A DNA stretch of 64,000 nt from a virus. Position 1 is the first letter of the stretch; every line of letters starts with the position of its first letter. Below the pieces are notes generated by a model. It did no database searches, had not been told where the DNA came from, and saw nothing but the letters and a program-made list of their open reading frames with translations. The translations under genes were made by a program, and so were the position numbers. Of this stretch, positions 35,031 through 43,855 are shown piece after piece. The stretch is from positions 1 through 64,000 of the IMG/VR virus record IMGVR_UViG_3300035661_000038; one strand, written 5' to 3'.

Positions 35031-35453
35031 TCAGAGCGGTCCGCCCACGAGCCACTCCACTGTCCCGGAGCCCTCGACTTCGAGCAGCGTCAGCCATCGC
35101 GTCGGGTCGAACTCTTGGATGATCTGCCCGCCGCCGACGGAGCTACCGACGTTGGTGACGGCCGACGTGACGCCGCCCGCAGGGTTGTTGAACGTCATCC
35201 GCACCTGCATCGGCGCGTTCGTCTTGAGGTAGAGGAACGTGCCCTGCGTCACGGTGTCGGTGGCGCCGACACCCGAGAGCGCGACGAACGCGAGCGGACT
35301 TGCGACGTTGCGCTTCTGCATCCCCGAGTCGACCAGGAGCGGCTTGAGCGATGGTGAGAGCGAGAGCGGCACTGACGACGCGCCTGCTGGAAACGCGCCG
35401 CTCGCGTCTGACGGCTGGACGTAGAGCGTGCCTGAGAGCGTCGCGTTGGGCAT
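35031..35453 (-). CDS. Virion-region protein, 140 aa
   Basis: MPNATLSGTLYVQPSDASGA, a beta-rich small protein with conserved-looking FLYLKTNAPMQVRMTFNNPA and FDPTRWLTLLEVEGSGTVEW. The start overlaps the previous stop as TGATG. It looks like a small structural domain, possibly a head fibre or decoration protein. No family can be named. Confidence 0.6.
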   Translation of the reverse strand: MPNATLSGTLYVQPSDASGAFPAGASSVPLSLSPSLKPLLVDSGMQKRNVASPLAFVALSGVGATDTVTQGTFLYLKTNAPMQVRMTFNNPAGGVTSAVTNVGSSVGGGQIIQEFDPTRWLTLLEVEGSGTVEWLVGGPL

Positions 35454-35770
35454 CAGCGGTCCCGCAAGTTCTTGAACGGCTTGGACGTCGAGGTCGGCGG
35501 CTGACCCGGCGAAGCCGTGTCCTTGAACGGCGTGCCCGCGATCTTGCTCGCCGGATCGGGGGTGACGTGCGGCTGGCTCGCCGGGCGCGCCTGCTGCGGG
35601 CGGTTCGGGAACAGGTCCGCGGGCAGCGCGCCCGCAGGCGCGGCGGGGCTGGCGCTGGGACGACTGGCGATGAGATCCTTCGGCGGCGGCGCGCCGGCAG
35701 CAGGCTGGATCGAGACGCCGGCAGAGCCGGCCGCGTCGGCGATGAACGGGGGGTGATTCGGCTGTGCCAT
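35453..35770 (-). CDS. Pro/Ala-rich protein ending in a KPFKN motif
   Basis: 105 residues, MAQPNHPPFIADAAGSAGVS, low complexity with many Pro and Ala. It ends TSKPFKNLRDR. The next gene upstream also ends KPFRNMK, so the two share a C-terminal tag-like motif. Both lie among head genes; the motif may mark binding to the capsid or to a common partner (inference). Confidence 0.6.
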   Translation of the reverse strand: MAQPNHPPFIADAAGSAGVSIQPAAGAPPPKDLIASRPSASPAAPAGALPADLFPNRPQQARPASQPHVTPDPASKIAGTPFKDTASPGQPPTSTSKPFKNLRDR

Positions 35771-35793
35771 CGTTTCGATCTCCTCTTTGGGGG

Positions 35794-35997
35794 TCACTTC
35801 ATGTTGCGGAACGGCTTCGCCCCAGGTCCGCGACCGTGGTCCGGATACGAGGGAGCGAGAGGCGGCGAGACGTCGGCAATCTTCGCCGAGTCGCGCTCGG
35901 TGAGGCCGTGGTCGCGCGCGGGGAGCGTCGCGGCCTCGCCATCGGTGTGACCGGCAGGGGCCGGGGCGGGCGTGAGCTTGTACGACTTCGCGGACAT
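35794..35997 (-). CDS. Small protein ending in a KPFRN motif
   Basis: 67 residues from ATG 35997 (GGAGG upstream), MSAKSYKLTPAPAPAGHTDG. Low complexity, ending GAKPFRNMK, similar to the end of the neighbouring 35453-35770 product. Function unknown. Confidence 0.6.
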   Translation of the reverse strand: MSAKSYKLTPAPAPAGHTDGEAATLPARDHGLTERDSAKIADVSPPLAPSYPDHGRGPGAKPFRNMK

Positions 35998-36022
35998 CGA
36001 CAGGACCTCCCAGCGAGCCCGC

Positions 36023-36044
36023 GACCAAAAGGTGCCTTTTGGTC
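36023..36044. repeat. Dispersed 22-bp palindrome, copy 7
   Basis: Core GACCAAAA-GGTGCC-TTTTGGTC. The arms are conserved while the centre differs from copy 1. It lies 56 bases beyond the MuF-like stop at 36100. Confidence 0.9.
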
Positions 36045-36099
36045 GTCGAGGCTGACCCGAGAGGTAACAGCCGCACCCCACCGGAGCAACGCTACTCGC

Positions 36100-37272
36100 T
36101 CAGGAGTCGCCCCCGCCCTCGTGCGAGGGCGTCTCCACGGCCGCGTCGTTCGAGCGCTCGGCGGGACGTTCTTGGGCCTTCTGCTCGGGGCGCCGCGGCG
36201 ACGGCTTGCCGAACTGTTCGATGGGCACCGTTGACCGCAGCGGGATCGGGGGCATCGCCTTCGCCTTGTGCCCATTCTTCGACGGCGGATGCTCCGCAGC
36301 CCACCGCGCCGCCACCTCGCCAGGACTCTTCGGGTGCATCTCCGCGGGGAGCTCCCACGCAATGCGGTGCGTGACCATCGCCTCGCGATCGTTCGGGCGC
36401 GCGGGCGGATGCTGCACGAGCCCCGTCCAAGTCTCGAACGCCTCGGTGGGGCGGCGGATCTGACCGTGGACGGCGTATGAGTCAGCGGCCGTCCGATTGT
36501 CGAAGATCGCAATCAAGATCTTCACGACGTCGCCTAGCTCGTCATCCGCCTCGCGCATCGCCTCGAACGCGCCGCGGTTGAACGCGCCGGCAAGCTCGGT
36601 GCGCACGATGCGCTCGGCCCACGACCGCGGCGCACCCTGGAGGAACGGCGACCGCACCGTGATCTCGTCACGCATCTCGGAGAACGACTTACGCGCGATG
36701 AGCCCGCGCTGAAGCGTCTTCTCGAAGACCGAGATGGTGTTGAGGCCGTAGCGCGCGAGAATCCCTTCCTTCGCCGGCACTGGTTCGACGAGCTCGCCGA
36801 GTCGTCCGACCCGCGAAGCGGGCTCACCCGAGCTCGCGAGCCGCGAGAGAATCGACGACTGCGTGCCCTGCACCGCCGCGTCGATCATGCGCGCCTCGTT
36901 GAGCGCAAGGGGCTGGACGCCGATACCGCGGAACGCCTTGTCCGCCTCGTGGAGGTACTCGGCGGTGTTCGTCGCTGCCTGCTCGGCGGCGCTCATACCG
37001 TCAGAGAGGATCTGGTGCGCGAGCTTCTTGTTGAGGTCACGCTGGACTTGCTTCACCTGCTCCAGCGTCGCGCGGAGTTGGGCGTGGGTGAACGTGTCGT
37101 CGCCAAGCCCGCGCCCAACCGCCTCGCGGATGCGTTTCTCCAAGTCGCGTTGCGACTCCGCGAGCATCGCCCGGGTCGACTTGAGCCCCTTCTCCGACGA
37201 GATGCGCAACACGTCCGCGCGGTTCTTCGCGAGGACTGCGCGCGCCCTCTCAGCCGCCTTCGCATTCGCCAT
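36100..37272 (-). CDS. MuF-like minor head protein
   Basis: 390 residues. A helical N-terminal half leads into the MuF domain: SWAERIVRTELAGAFNRGAF, then a DxRT-type motif (IFDNRTAADSYAVHGQI), the HG motif and a HP.CR-like HPPARPNDREAMV element. The C-terminal 70 residues are basic and Pro-rich. MuF proteins are encoded after the portal, enter the head and often act at the portal vertex. ATG 37272 is used. Confidence 0.8.
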   Translation of the reverse strand: MANAKAAERARAVLAKNRADVLRISSEKGLKSTRAMLAESQRDLEKRIREAVGRGLGDDTFTHAQLRATLEQVKQVQRDLNKKLAHQILSDGMSAAEQAATNTAEYLHEADKAFRGIGVQPLALNEARMIDAAVQGTQSSILSRLASSGEPASRVGRLGELVEPVPAKEGILARYGLNTISVFEKTLQRGLIARKSFSEMRDEITVRSPFLQGAPRSWAERIVRTELAGAFNRGAFEAMREADDELGDVVKILIAIFDNRTAADSYAVHGQIRRPTEAFETWTGLVQHPPARPNDREAMVTHRIAWELPAEMHPKSPGEVAARWAAEHPPSKNGHKAKAMPPIPLRSTVPIEQFGKPSPRRPEQKAQERPAERSNDAAVETPSHEGGGDS

Positions 37273-37324
37273 CGTACCCGCGAGCCTACAGCGTCGATCG
37301 GTCCGCTCGGATCCACATCGCACG

Positions 37325-37459
37325 CTAGCTCTCCAACGGAATCACCCACACGTAGCCGTTGCAGTCGGAGAAGCGTGCCGACTTCGCGCGGTGCGACGAG
37401 ATCTCGAACCCCTACCCGGAGAAAAACCGAATCCAGAACGAGCCGCGGACGATGGAGCC
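37325..37459 (-). pseudogene. Small reading frame interrupted by an amber codon
   Basis: The minus strand reads VRGSFWIRFFSG, then TAG (37414-37412), then GFEISSHRAKSARFSDCNGY and WVIPLES before TAG at 37327. The second part has the (R)xxxFS-x-x-NGY pattern of small phage proteins. No ATG or GTG starts the frame. It is either a decayed gene or a single-base error. It occupies the 210-base gap between MuF-like and DUF4942-like genes. Confidence 0.35.
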
Positions 37460-37485
37460 CTAGACCGGATCGAGATGGAATCTCA

Positions 37486-38301
37486 TCACTCGTCGGATGT
37501 CGCGCCCGAGCGCAGCCGTCGACCGCCGGCGATCGCGTTGAACCGCGCGAGCAAGTCGAGCCGCCGGAACTCCAAGTGCATGTTGCCGTTCTTGTACGTC
37601 TTGAACGCGAAGTACGGCGTCTCGCCGTGTCCGGTGAACGCCTTGTCGCGGATGAGCGACGAGATCGCGCTGTAGTGGGTCTTCGTGATTTGGCCGCGCC
37701 CGTCGAGCGCCGAAAAGACGTTCTCCAATGCCGTGAGGTACTCGTCGGTGCGGTAGTGGTTCACGCGCCACGACGAGCAGAGCTTCCCCCACGGCTCGAC
37801 GACGTGCATGAGCACGATCTTGCGCGGCACTTCGTACTCGCTGTTCTGCTTGTACTTGGAGCGTCGCGGCCGCAGCCAGTCGAAGACCTCTTCGATCGCC
37901 TCGGCCAGCATCACGTCGAGGTTGGCCGAGATGCTTGTCACGAAGTCGCTGACCGAGCGCTCCGTCACCTCGGGGAGCTCGCGGCGCTCGACCTGGCGCT
38001 GGAGCTCCTGCCACCGCGTCGCGCTCATCATCCGCCGCAGCTCCAACCGCTCGATGAGCACCTGCCAAACGTCGTGGCGCATCGCGAGCAACGCATCGTT
38101 CACCGCGCGGTCACCGAGTGCGAAGTAACGATCGCCCGTGACGCGGATTGTCCGGCACGAATCCGCACGGAACGCGTCGTTGAGCCGTATCTCTGCCTCC
38201 TGGAGCTCGGCGTACGCGACGCGAATCTTCGCGACCGCCTCCTCGTAGACGCGTACGAGCTCGGTGATGGTGAGGCGGCGGGCGAGTGTGACGCGGGGCA
38301 T
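37486..38301 (-). CDS. DUF4942-like protein
   Basis: 271 residues. The C-terminal half (VEPWGKLCSSWRVNHYRTDE, FKTYKNGNMHLEFRRLDLLA) matches my recollection of DUF4942, a domain often found with plasmid or phage methyltransferase-like genes, with its FKNGN-H..F.R.DL..K.N signature. Here it stands alone in the head gene cluster, which is unusual. Its function is not established. Confidence 0.6.
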   Translation of the reverse strand: MPRVTLARRLTITELVRVYEEAVAKIRVAYAELQEAEIRLNDAFRADSCRTIRVTGDRYFALGDRAVNDALLAMRHDVWQVLIERLELRRMMSATRWQELQRQVERRELPEVTERSVSDFVTSISANLDVMLAEAIEEVFDWLRPRRSKYKQNSEYEVPRKIVLMHVVEPWGKLCSSWRVNHYRTDEYLTALENVFSALDGRGQITKTHYSAISSLIRDKAFTGHGETPYFAFKTYKNGNMHLEFRRLDLLARFNAIAGGRRLRSGATSDE

Positions 38302-38337
38302 CCACCGTTCGATGCCGCCTCGGGTGCGCGAACGACA

Positions 38338-38369
38338 GGGCCCCCGATCGCAACAGCGACCGGGGGCCC
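38338..38369 (-). terminator. Strong GC hairpin after the gene at 38388
   Basis: GGGCCCCCG (38338-38346) pairs with 38361-38369, and the inner TCGC-AACA-GCGA continues the stem after one mismatch. It lies between the small coiled-coil gene and the DUF4942-like gene. Confidence 0.7.
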
Positions 38370-38387
38370 CTCATCACCGCACCGTGC

Positions 38388-38630
38388 TCAGACGGTCGCC
38401 GGCGTCTTCATCGCTTCGAGTGCGGCCTCGATCTGCGCGATGAGGTCGTTGGCCGCCTGCGTGGTCGTGGTCACATCACTCGCGGCCGCCGTCACGGCCG
38501 CCTGCGCGGCGACGAGCGACGCCTGCGCGTTCGCGAGCGCAGCAGCGGCGACCTGTTCTGCCGAGCGCGCGGCCTTGAGCTGGTCGATCTGCGCGAGCAC
38601 TGCCGAAATCGGATCGATCGGGTCACCCAT
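38388..38630 (-). CDS. Small Ala-rich coiled-coil protein
   Basis: 80 residues, MGDPIDPISAVLAQIDQLKA, then a regular Ala-rich helix. ATG 38630 is chosen because the longer frame overlaps the portal end and has no better site. It follows the portal gene. It may be a small head assembly factor; family not recognised. Confidence 0.55.
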   Translation of the reverse strand: MGDPIDPISAVLAQIDQLKAARSAEQVAAAALANAQASLVAAQAAVTAAASDVTTTTQAANDLIAQIEAALEAMKTPATV

Positions 38631-38692
38631 GTGACTTCTCTTTTCGTGATGCCGGTGACGCCGGCGGGGTTGGTGTCGCGCGAGCGACATGC

Positions 38693-40885
38693 TCACGCGT
38701 CGTCATCCTTCTTCAGCGGGAGCCCACCGCCCAGCGACGGGGCCGCTGGCGGCTTCAGCGGGCCCGCAGGCGCGCCCGAGGGAGCTCCAGGGAGCTTGGG
38801 GCCGCCCGGAGACGGCGGGCCCTTCCTCGGAGCGCCAGGGAGCTCGAGCGGGGGTGTCTTGAGAGCGTCGGCGGGCGGCGGCTCGCCGACCTTGCCGAGC
38901 TCCGCGTTCGCAGCGCTCGCGACCGTTTTCGCGTTCTTGGCCTTGAACTCGGCCATCGTCAGGTCGCCATCGGGACCCGGCAGCGGCGGCAGGTTGATGC
39001 TCGCGCGCGCCTCGTTGACCGTAATGATGGTCGCGAGATCGGTGGGCGCGAGAGTGATACCGCCCGCGACCTTGCCGCCCTTCGGCTTCGTGCCGTCCTC
39101 GTCATCGGCAGGCGTGTCGGTGGGCTTCGCGCCGATGTCGACACTGCGCGAGATCGTCGCGCCGCTCGGGAGCTCCTGAGTGTGCGTGACCGAACCCGCG
39201 GCTGCGTCATCGACGTCGCCGAGCATCGCCGCCGTCTTTGTCTCTTCTTCGGCGAGACCCGCCTGCATTGCCTTCCACTCTGCCTCAGGGTCATGGCCGA
39301 CGAGCGAGGCCATATAGCGGGTGGCCGTCTGCTGCGTCATGAACGCCTTGCCCCCCGTCGCGGCGGTGAGCGCGGGCGCGGCCTTGGAGAGGTCATCGAC
39401 CGTCGGCGAGAAGAACGACGGCCACTGGAGCTCCACCTCACCGCTCTCGCCCGGTGAGCGCTCGACCACCGTCACCGTCTCCTCGCCCGTGGGCAGGCCG
39501 TTGTCGTCCAACACCGGCGCGCGCTCGAATCGCGGCGGGTAGTTCAGTCTGACCTCTTGCTCTTCTTCGCTGCCGTCGTCCTGCGTGACGGTGACGCGCG
39601 TGCCGATCATCCTCGTGGCGACCGAGTTGATCTGGTCGAGCATCCGCACGATGAGCGCGCCGTACTGCTCGCGGAGCACCGCCGCCTTGCCGAGCATCGG
39701 TTCGAAGAGCGTCTCAATCGTCACCGACGAGACGCCGTTCGCCGCGATTTCTGACGGGTCCGGCACAATGCACTGCGCCGTCTCCAACGCCGACCGGCGC
39801 TTGGATTCGAACAGCTTGAGGCCCGCCTCGATGCTCGTGCCCGCGAGCTCCATGTACTCCGCGTCGCCGTCCTTGCCGGTGACGATCGCGTTGTCGGAGC
39901 CTTTCTTGACCGCGCCGCGCGCGACGAGCTCGGGGTCCATCTTGAGCTTCAATGTCGGGTCGAGGTTGAGCACCCCGCCACGCGCAAGCACCGAGTAGAG
40001 GATGTCGAGCGTGTCGCACGTCTCGTAGAGCCCGTCGTAGTCGGGCAGCCCGTCGATGTCCTCGTCATTCGGGAGGTTCTGGCACCAGTGGAAGTGACAC
40101 GCGCCTTCGCCGTGCGCGACCGACTTCTCCACCGTCCAGTTCGGGATCTCCACCGACTTGTCGAAGCGCACCGGGGCAAACACGATGTCCTCGTCCAGCG
40201 TCCAATCGCGCCGATACCAGAACCAATTCATCGCCCACGCGCGCTTCGTCGCGTCCCACTCCTCTTTCTCGAACAGGTAGCACTCCGTCGCCCACGCCGG
40301 CACGAGCGCTGAGCGGTCGGCCCATTCGTGGACAAAGATGTTCTTCGCATTGTGGACTTCGATGCGCGGGCGCCCGTTCACGAACGACCACGACATGCCG
40401 ACAGAGCCCATCCCGCCGCCGAGCGTGCGCGCGCGGATCATCTTCACCGGCAACCCCGCAAGCCGCGAGGTGGCCTGGGTGAAGTCGCGGCGCGCGTCGT
40501 CGCCCTCGACGCGAAGCTGAGGGAAGCGGTTCTTGCCGAACAGCAGGTTCGTGAACGCGCCGACGATGATCGGCCCGAGGCGGTAGGGGGAGCTCGGACG
40601 GCGGTTCCTCATCGGCACGAAGAACGGCACCTTCTCCTGCGAGATCATCGGCTGCGTCGCGCCGGCGCCGGTCGCCTTAGAGATCGAACGACCGTCGAAG
40701 TCGTACAGCTTGCCGTCGTGCTGTCGGTTTTCGAGATACTGCTGGCGCCGGTTCAGCTCGCGAAAGCGCGCCGTGTCGAGGATGGCGCGCGACGGCGCGA
40801 ACCCCTGATTGAACGGGTCCGCGCCGCCCACCGCCTTACCGTATGAGGACTGCCCGACCGCCTGCCCGTTCGCCATCATCGACAT
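38693..40885 (-). CDS. Portal protein
   Basis: 730 residues. The core (VPFFVPMRNRRPSSPYRLGP, RLAGLPVKMIRARTLGGGMG, FHWCQNLPNDEDIDGLPDYD, VPDPSEIAANGVSSVTIETL) has the layout of large phage portals: wing, clip and stem regions, then a long variable C-terminus. The last 120 residues are Pro/Gly-rich. Portals form the DNA channel and dock the terminase. Position upstream of MuF-like and scaffold agrees. Confidence 0.85.
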   Translation of the reverse strand: MSMMANGQAVGQSSYGKAVGGADPFNQGFAPSRAILDTARFRELNRRQQYLENRQHDGKLYDFDGRSISKATGAGATQPMISQEKVPFFVPMRNRRPSSPYRLGPIIVGAFTNLLFGKNRFPQLRVEGDDARRDFTQATSRLAGLPVKMIRARTLGGGMGSVGMSWSFVNGRPRIEVHNAKNIFVHEWADRSALVPAWATECYLFEKEEWDATKRAWAMNWFWYRRDWTLDEDIVFAPVRFDKSVEIPNWTVEKSVAHGEGACHFHWCQNLPNDEDIDGLPDYDGLYETCDTLDILYSVLARGGVLNLDPTLKLKMDPELVARGAVKKGSDNAIVTGKDGDAEYMELAGTSIEAGLKLFESKRRSALETAQCIVPDPSEIAANGVSSVTIETLFEPMLGKAAVLREQYGALIVRMLDQINSVATRMIGTRVTVTQDDGSEEEQEVRLNYPPRFERAPVLDDNGLPTGEETVTVVERSPGESGEVELQWPSFFSPTVDDLSKAAPALTAATGGKAFMTQQTATRYMASLVGHDPEAEWKAMQAGLAEEETKTAAMLGDVDDAAAGSVTHTQELPSGATISRSVDIGAKPTDTPADDEDGTKPKGGKVAGGITLAPTDLATIITVNEARASINLPPLPGPDGDLTMAEFKAKNAKTVASAANAELGKVGEPPPADALKTPPLELPGAPRKGPPSPGGPKLPGAPSGAPAGPLKPPAAPSLGGGLPLKKDDDA

Positions 40886-40888
40886 CCG

Positions 40889-41191
40889 TCAGCCTCCCGC
40901 GCGAGCTCGTGCCTGCGCGATGCGGTCCGCAACCGTCCCCCGTCTCGCCACCGGCGCCGGTAGAGGCTCGCGCGTCGCCTCACGCGCCTCTGCCACCATG
41001 CGCTGTGCCGCTGGCGACAACGCCACTGGTGGGATCGGTGTGTCATCCTCGTCGTCCGATGGCGACTCGCCAGCGAACGCCGTCTCGCTCTCGGAGGACA
41101 GCGGCGGCTTGAACGCCGCCACGCGCAGGCCGATTCGGATGAGTGCGACGCCAGCGAGCTCGCGCACGCGGGTGAGGAAGTCGACGAGCAT
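40889..41191 (-). CDS. Small protein, hydrophobic start
   Basis: 100 residues, MLVDFLTRVRELAGVALIRI, then an acidic linker (SPSDDEDDTPIPP) and a basic helical tail. It ends three bases before the portal gene. Possibly a small head-vertex or membrane-associated factor; not recognised. Confidence 0.55.
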   Translation of the reverse strand: MLVDFLTRVRELAGVALIRIGLRVAAFKPPLSSESETAFAGESPSDDEDDTPIPPVALSPAAQRMVAEAREATREPLPAPVARRGTVADRIAQARARAGG

Positions 41192-41193
41192 CG

Positions 41194-41688
41194 TCAGTAG
41201 CCGATCGTGGTGAGATCAGCGGCCATCGCGAACTCGTACTCCCCCGCCGGCGCAGCCGCCGGGTTGGTGTCGTTGACGACGAGCATCACGAGCTCGCCAC
41301 CCGCGGTCATGTCCGCGAGCGACGCAGCGTCGGCGCTCTTGGCGCGCTGGGAGATGCCAAGCGTGTCGAAGAACGAGATCTTGCCGTCTTCGAGGTTCGT
41401 CACCGGCCCGAGCGCAAACCAGCGCTGGGTCAACGAGTCGTACACGTAGAGCTGCGCGGGGAGCGCGACCGGCGTACCAATTCCCTTGTAGTTCATCGCG
41501 ACCGCGATGCGGTGCGCCGGCCACCCGTTCACGTCGAGGAATCGGTGAGCGAGCACGTTGTCGAGCTCGTCTCCCCCGACCATCACCGGCGCCGAGACGC
41601 CGTAGACCGGCGCGCCGGGCACCACGTCACTGCCGAGCGCGGTGCCACCGGCGCCCTTCCACCGCGAGAACTTCTTGTGCATATGCAT
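41194..41688 (-). CDS. Virion-region protein, 164 aa
   Basis: ATG 41688 is preceded by GGAGA. Beta-rich (QLYVYDSLTQRWFALGPVTN, GGELVMLVVNDTNPAAAPAG). It resembles small structural proteins carrying host- or particle-contact domains, but the family is not known. It is the first gene of the portal transcription unit after the palindrome at 41721. Confidence 0.6.
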   Translation of the reverse strand: MHMHKKFSRWKGAGGTALGSDVVPGAPVYGVSAPVMVGGDELDNVLAHRFLDVNGWPAHRIAVAMNYKGIGTPVALPAQLYVYDSLTQRWFALGPVTNLEDGKISFFDTLGISQRAKSADAASLADMTAGGELVMLVVNDTNPAAAPAGEYEFAMAADLTTIGY

Positions 41689-41720
41689 CGCCGCCGTCTC
41701 CTTCGGAGCCCGGCTGCGAC

Positions 41721-41742
41721 GACCAAAAGGCGCCTTTTGGTC
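41721..41742. repeat. Dispersed 22-bp palindrome, copy 8, perfectly symmetric
   Basis: GACCAAAA-GGCGCC-TTTTGGTC is symmetric over all 22 bases. It overlaps the TGA stop at 41741. Confidence 0.9.
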
Positions 41743-42295
41743 AGACCAGGCTCACCGCGGCCCAGGCTACACGAAGCCCCGGCCCAGCGCCGTAGAGCCC
41801 GAGCCCGAGGTAGCCGTCATTCGGCGAGAAGACGCGCGCCGACCCGCGCACGATCCATCCGCCCTCGGGGCGCTCGGCGCCCAGCATCGAGAGATCGAAC
41901 GCCGGCTCGCGTTCGTCCGCTGCGAAGCCCGGTCGCTGGGCGAGCGCTTGAGTGGTGTCGGGAGTGATGCGGATCTGCCCCGTGAAGCGATCCGTCTTCT
42001 CCGCGTCGACGTTGCGCACGAGTCGCGCCGCCCACCGGATCATCTGATGGCGCTGGGTTACGAACATCAGCATCGGGCACACGAGCCCCGGGTGACTCGG
42101 CAACGGCCATCCCGCGCCCCACGCGCGCTTGAAGTACCCGCCGACCGCTGAGAGGTGGAACAGGGTCGGATCCACCGGCAAGAGCGTCACCCCGTGCGAT
42201 GCGAGGATCGCGGCTTGGGCCGCGTCGACGATCGCCCCTTCCCAAAAGTCTCCCGTCAGGTCCTCGACGACGATGTGGTGCTGTCCGTTCTGCAT
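41741..42295 (-). CDS. Virion-region protein, 184 aa
   Basis: MQNGQHHIVVEDLTGDFWEG, beta-rich with DRFTGQIRITPDTTQALAQR and VFSPNDGYLGLGLYGAGPGL. It lies between the lysis genes and the portal unit. A structural role is likely by position; not recognised. Confidence 0.55.
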   Translation of the reverse strand: MQNGQHHIVVEDLTGDFWEGAIVDAAQAAILASHGVTLLPVDPTLFHLSAVGGYFKRAWGAGWPLPSHPGLVCPMLMFVTQRHQMIRWAARLVRNVDAEKTDRFTGQIRITPDTTQALAQRPGFAADEREPAFDLSMLGAERPEGGWIVRGSARVFSPNDGYLGLGLYGAGPGLRVAWAAVSLV

Positions 42296-42345
42296 GGCTC
42301 GCGCGCCTCCTAGCGCGCGAGCCTACGACGGCCACTGCGCGCGCG

Positions 42346-42978
42346 TCACGAGCTCGACGAGCTCGGCGCCGGGTGCGCACTCGCCCACGCCGTCGCAAAG
42401 CCGACGCGGTGCTTCGCGTGCAAGCTTCCCTCAACGCAGCGTCCGTTCGTGTAAATCGAAAAGACGTCCGCGCCCGCGAGTGCCTTCTTGGCGGCGTTTA
42501 GCGGGTGTTTCGCGTCGGAGCAGATCGCCCGCGAGACACGAAGCTTGTGAAGCGCGGCGCGCGCACACTTCTTCCGGTCGACGACGAGCTCGTCCGCAGT
42601 CCACCCCTCCGCGGTCTCCATCCCGCGTCCCTTCACGTACCGCGCGTCGACGAGCACTTGGAGTAAGCACACCTCGCCCGCGGGACCGCGGACGGCGCCA
42701 GTGTCCACGAGTAGGTCGTAACCGCTCTCGAAGCGTGCGATCGACATCAGCAACAGCGCCGTCCTCGCGCGCGCGTCCGCCCCCTCGAAGACCGGCGTCT
42801 CGTTCGCGTCGCTCGCGACCTCGATGAAGTCGCGCGCAATCGACTCGCGGCGCGCGAGGTACGCCGCCGGCGTCTCCCCGTTCAATGCGAGCTTCGAAAA
42901 CGGGCCTGGTTGCGTTTCCGCGGGCACCGGGAACCACGAAAGCGACGCCGCAACGAGCCAGGCGATGAGGTGCTTCAT
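42346..42978 (-). CDS. Secreted lytic-transglycosylase-like protein
   Basis: 210 residues with an N-terminal signal peptide (MKHLIAWLVAASLSWFPVPA). LLLMSIARFESGYDLLVDTG places a glutamate (E84) as in the ES.(F/Y) motif of soluble lytic transglycosylases, followed by GEVCLLQV in place of the usual GLMQ. Paired cysteines suggest an exported fold. It would act on periplasmic peptidoglycan, next to the GH25 enzyme. The enzyme class is inferred from the motif. Confidence 0.6.
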   Translation of the reverse strand: MKHLIAWLVAASLSWFPVPAETQPGPFSKLALNGETPAAYLARRESIARDFIEVASDANETPVFEGADARARTALLLMSIARFESGYDLLVDTGAVRGPAGEVCLLQVLVDARYVKGRGMETAEGWTADELVVDRKKCARAALHKLRVSRAICSDAKHPLNAAKKALAGADVFSIYTNGRCVEGSLHAKHRVGFATAWASAHPAPSSSSS

Positions 42979-43012
42979 TGGACCGCGGAGAATGCCGCGG
43001 CCGCGTACGGAG

Positions 43013-43759
43013 TCACGCGGGATCGGCGATGAAGCTCGCGTTGAGAGCGGCCACAATTGACTCTGCACGTGAGCCTTCCGCGGGACCGCTGCTCTTCTGG
43101 AAGGCCATCGCGCGGAGCAACACCTTGAGTTGATCGAGCGAGCCGAAGAACACGTCGTGGTCGACGCGAGGGCTCGTGATGCCCGGCACGCTGCACCCGT
43201 TGTCGCCTGCGTACTGCCACCCGATTGCGCTCGACCACGCGCGAGGGATCGTCGGCCGGCGCACACCGTAGTGCGCGACGATGAGCGGGCGCGTCGCGAT
43301 CGCGAGCTCGCGCGCGGGCGCCCACCGATCGGCGAACCCGGGACCCGTGTAGACGAAGAACTGCGTCTGAAAAAGCCGCTCTCCCTCGTCGAGGAACGCC
43401 GCGAGTTCTTCGGGCTCGTGGCCGCCACCGGCCACCTCCCAATCGACCATCGGCGCGAGGTCGAGCCCCGGGCGGAAGTCCTTGCAGCGGTCGCGGAGGA
43501 TGCGCGCCTGCGTGCGCGGATCCACGCCGCCGTGGATCGCGTGGTACGGACCCGCGAAGAAGTCCGCCGCGCGCGCGTTCGCCCAATTCTCGACCCAGCG
43601 TTCGTCCGCCGTCGACCAGTCGCTCTCGCCCTCGCGAATCCAACCGAACGCGATCGCTGCCGCGGCAACGGCGTGCCAATCGATCGGTCCCTGGAATTTC
43701 GAAATGTCGATTCCTTCGAGGCCAGGGATGGGCGAGGTGGGAACGCAAACGGCGGTCAT
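43013..43759 (-). CDS. GH25 endolysin (lysozyme)
   Basis: 248 residues. The GH25 signature is clear: GIDISKFQGPIDW (D18) at the N-terminus, DWE at 106-108 (PMVDWEVAG, catalytic E108), FFVYTGPGFADRW, and IGWQYAGDNGCSVPG with DHDVFFG near the end. It cleaves peptidoglycan glycan strands. There is no signal peptide, so a holin or other route is needed. It is flanked by a second hydrolase and a lipoprotein. Confidence 0.9.
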   Translation of the reverse strand: MTAVCVPTSPIPGLEGIDISKFQGPIDWHAVAAAAIAFGWIREGESDWSTADERWVENWANARAADFFAGPYHAIHGGVDPRTQARILRDRCKDFRPGLDLAPMVDWEVAGGGHEPEELAAFLDEGERLFQTQFFVYTGPGFADRWAPARELAIATRPLIVAHYGVRRPTIPRAWSSAIGWQYAGDNGCSVPGITSPRVDHDVFFGSLDQLKVLLRAMAFQKSSGPAEGSRAESIVAALNASFIADPA

Positions 43760-43783
43760 GCGCCCAAGGCTACCGCGGAACGG

Positions 43784-43822
43784 CGAAACCCCTACCCCTA
43801 CAAGACCGGAGAAGGGGTTTCG
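43784..43822 (-). terminator. 10-bp hairpin after the lipoprotein gene
   Basis: CGAAACCCCT (43784-43793) pairs with AGGGGTTTCG (43813-43822). It lies between the lipoprotein stop at 43856 and the GH25 start. Confidence 0.65.
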
Positions 43823-43855
43823 TCGTCGCCAATCACCGGCGCAGCGCTCGCAATC

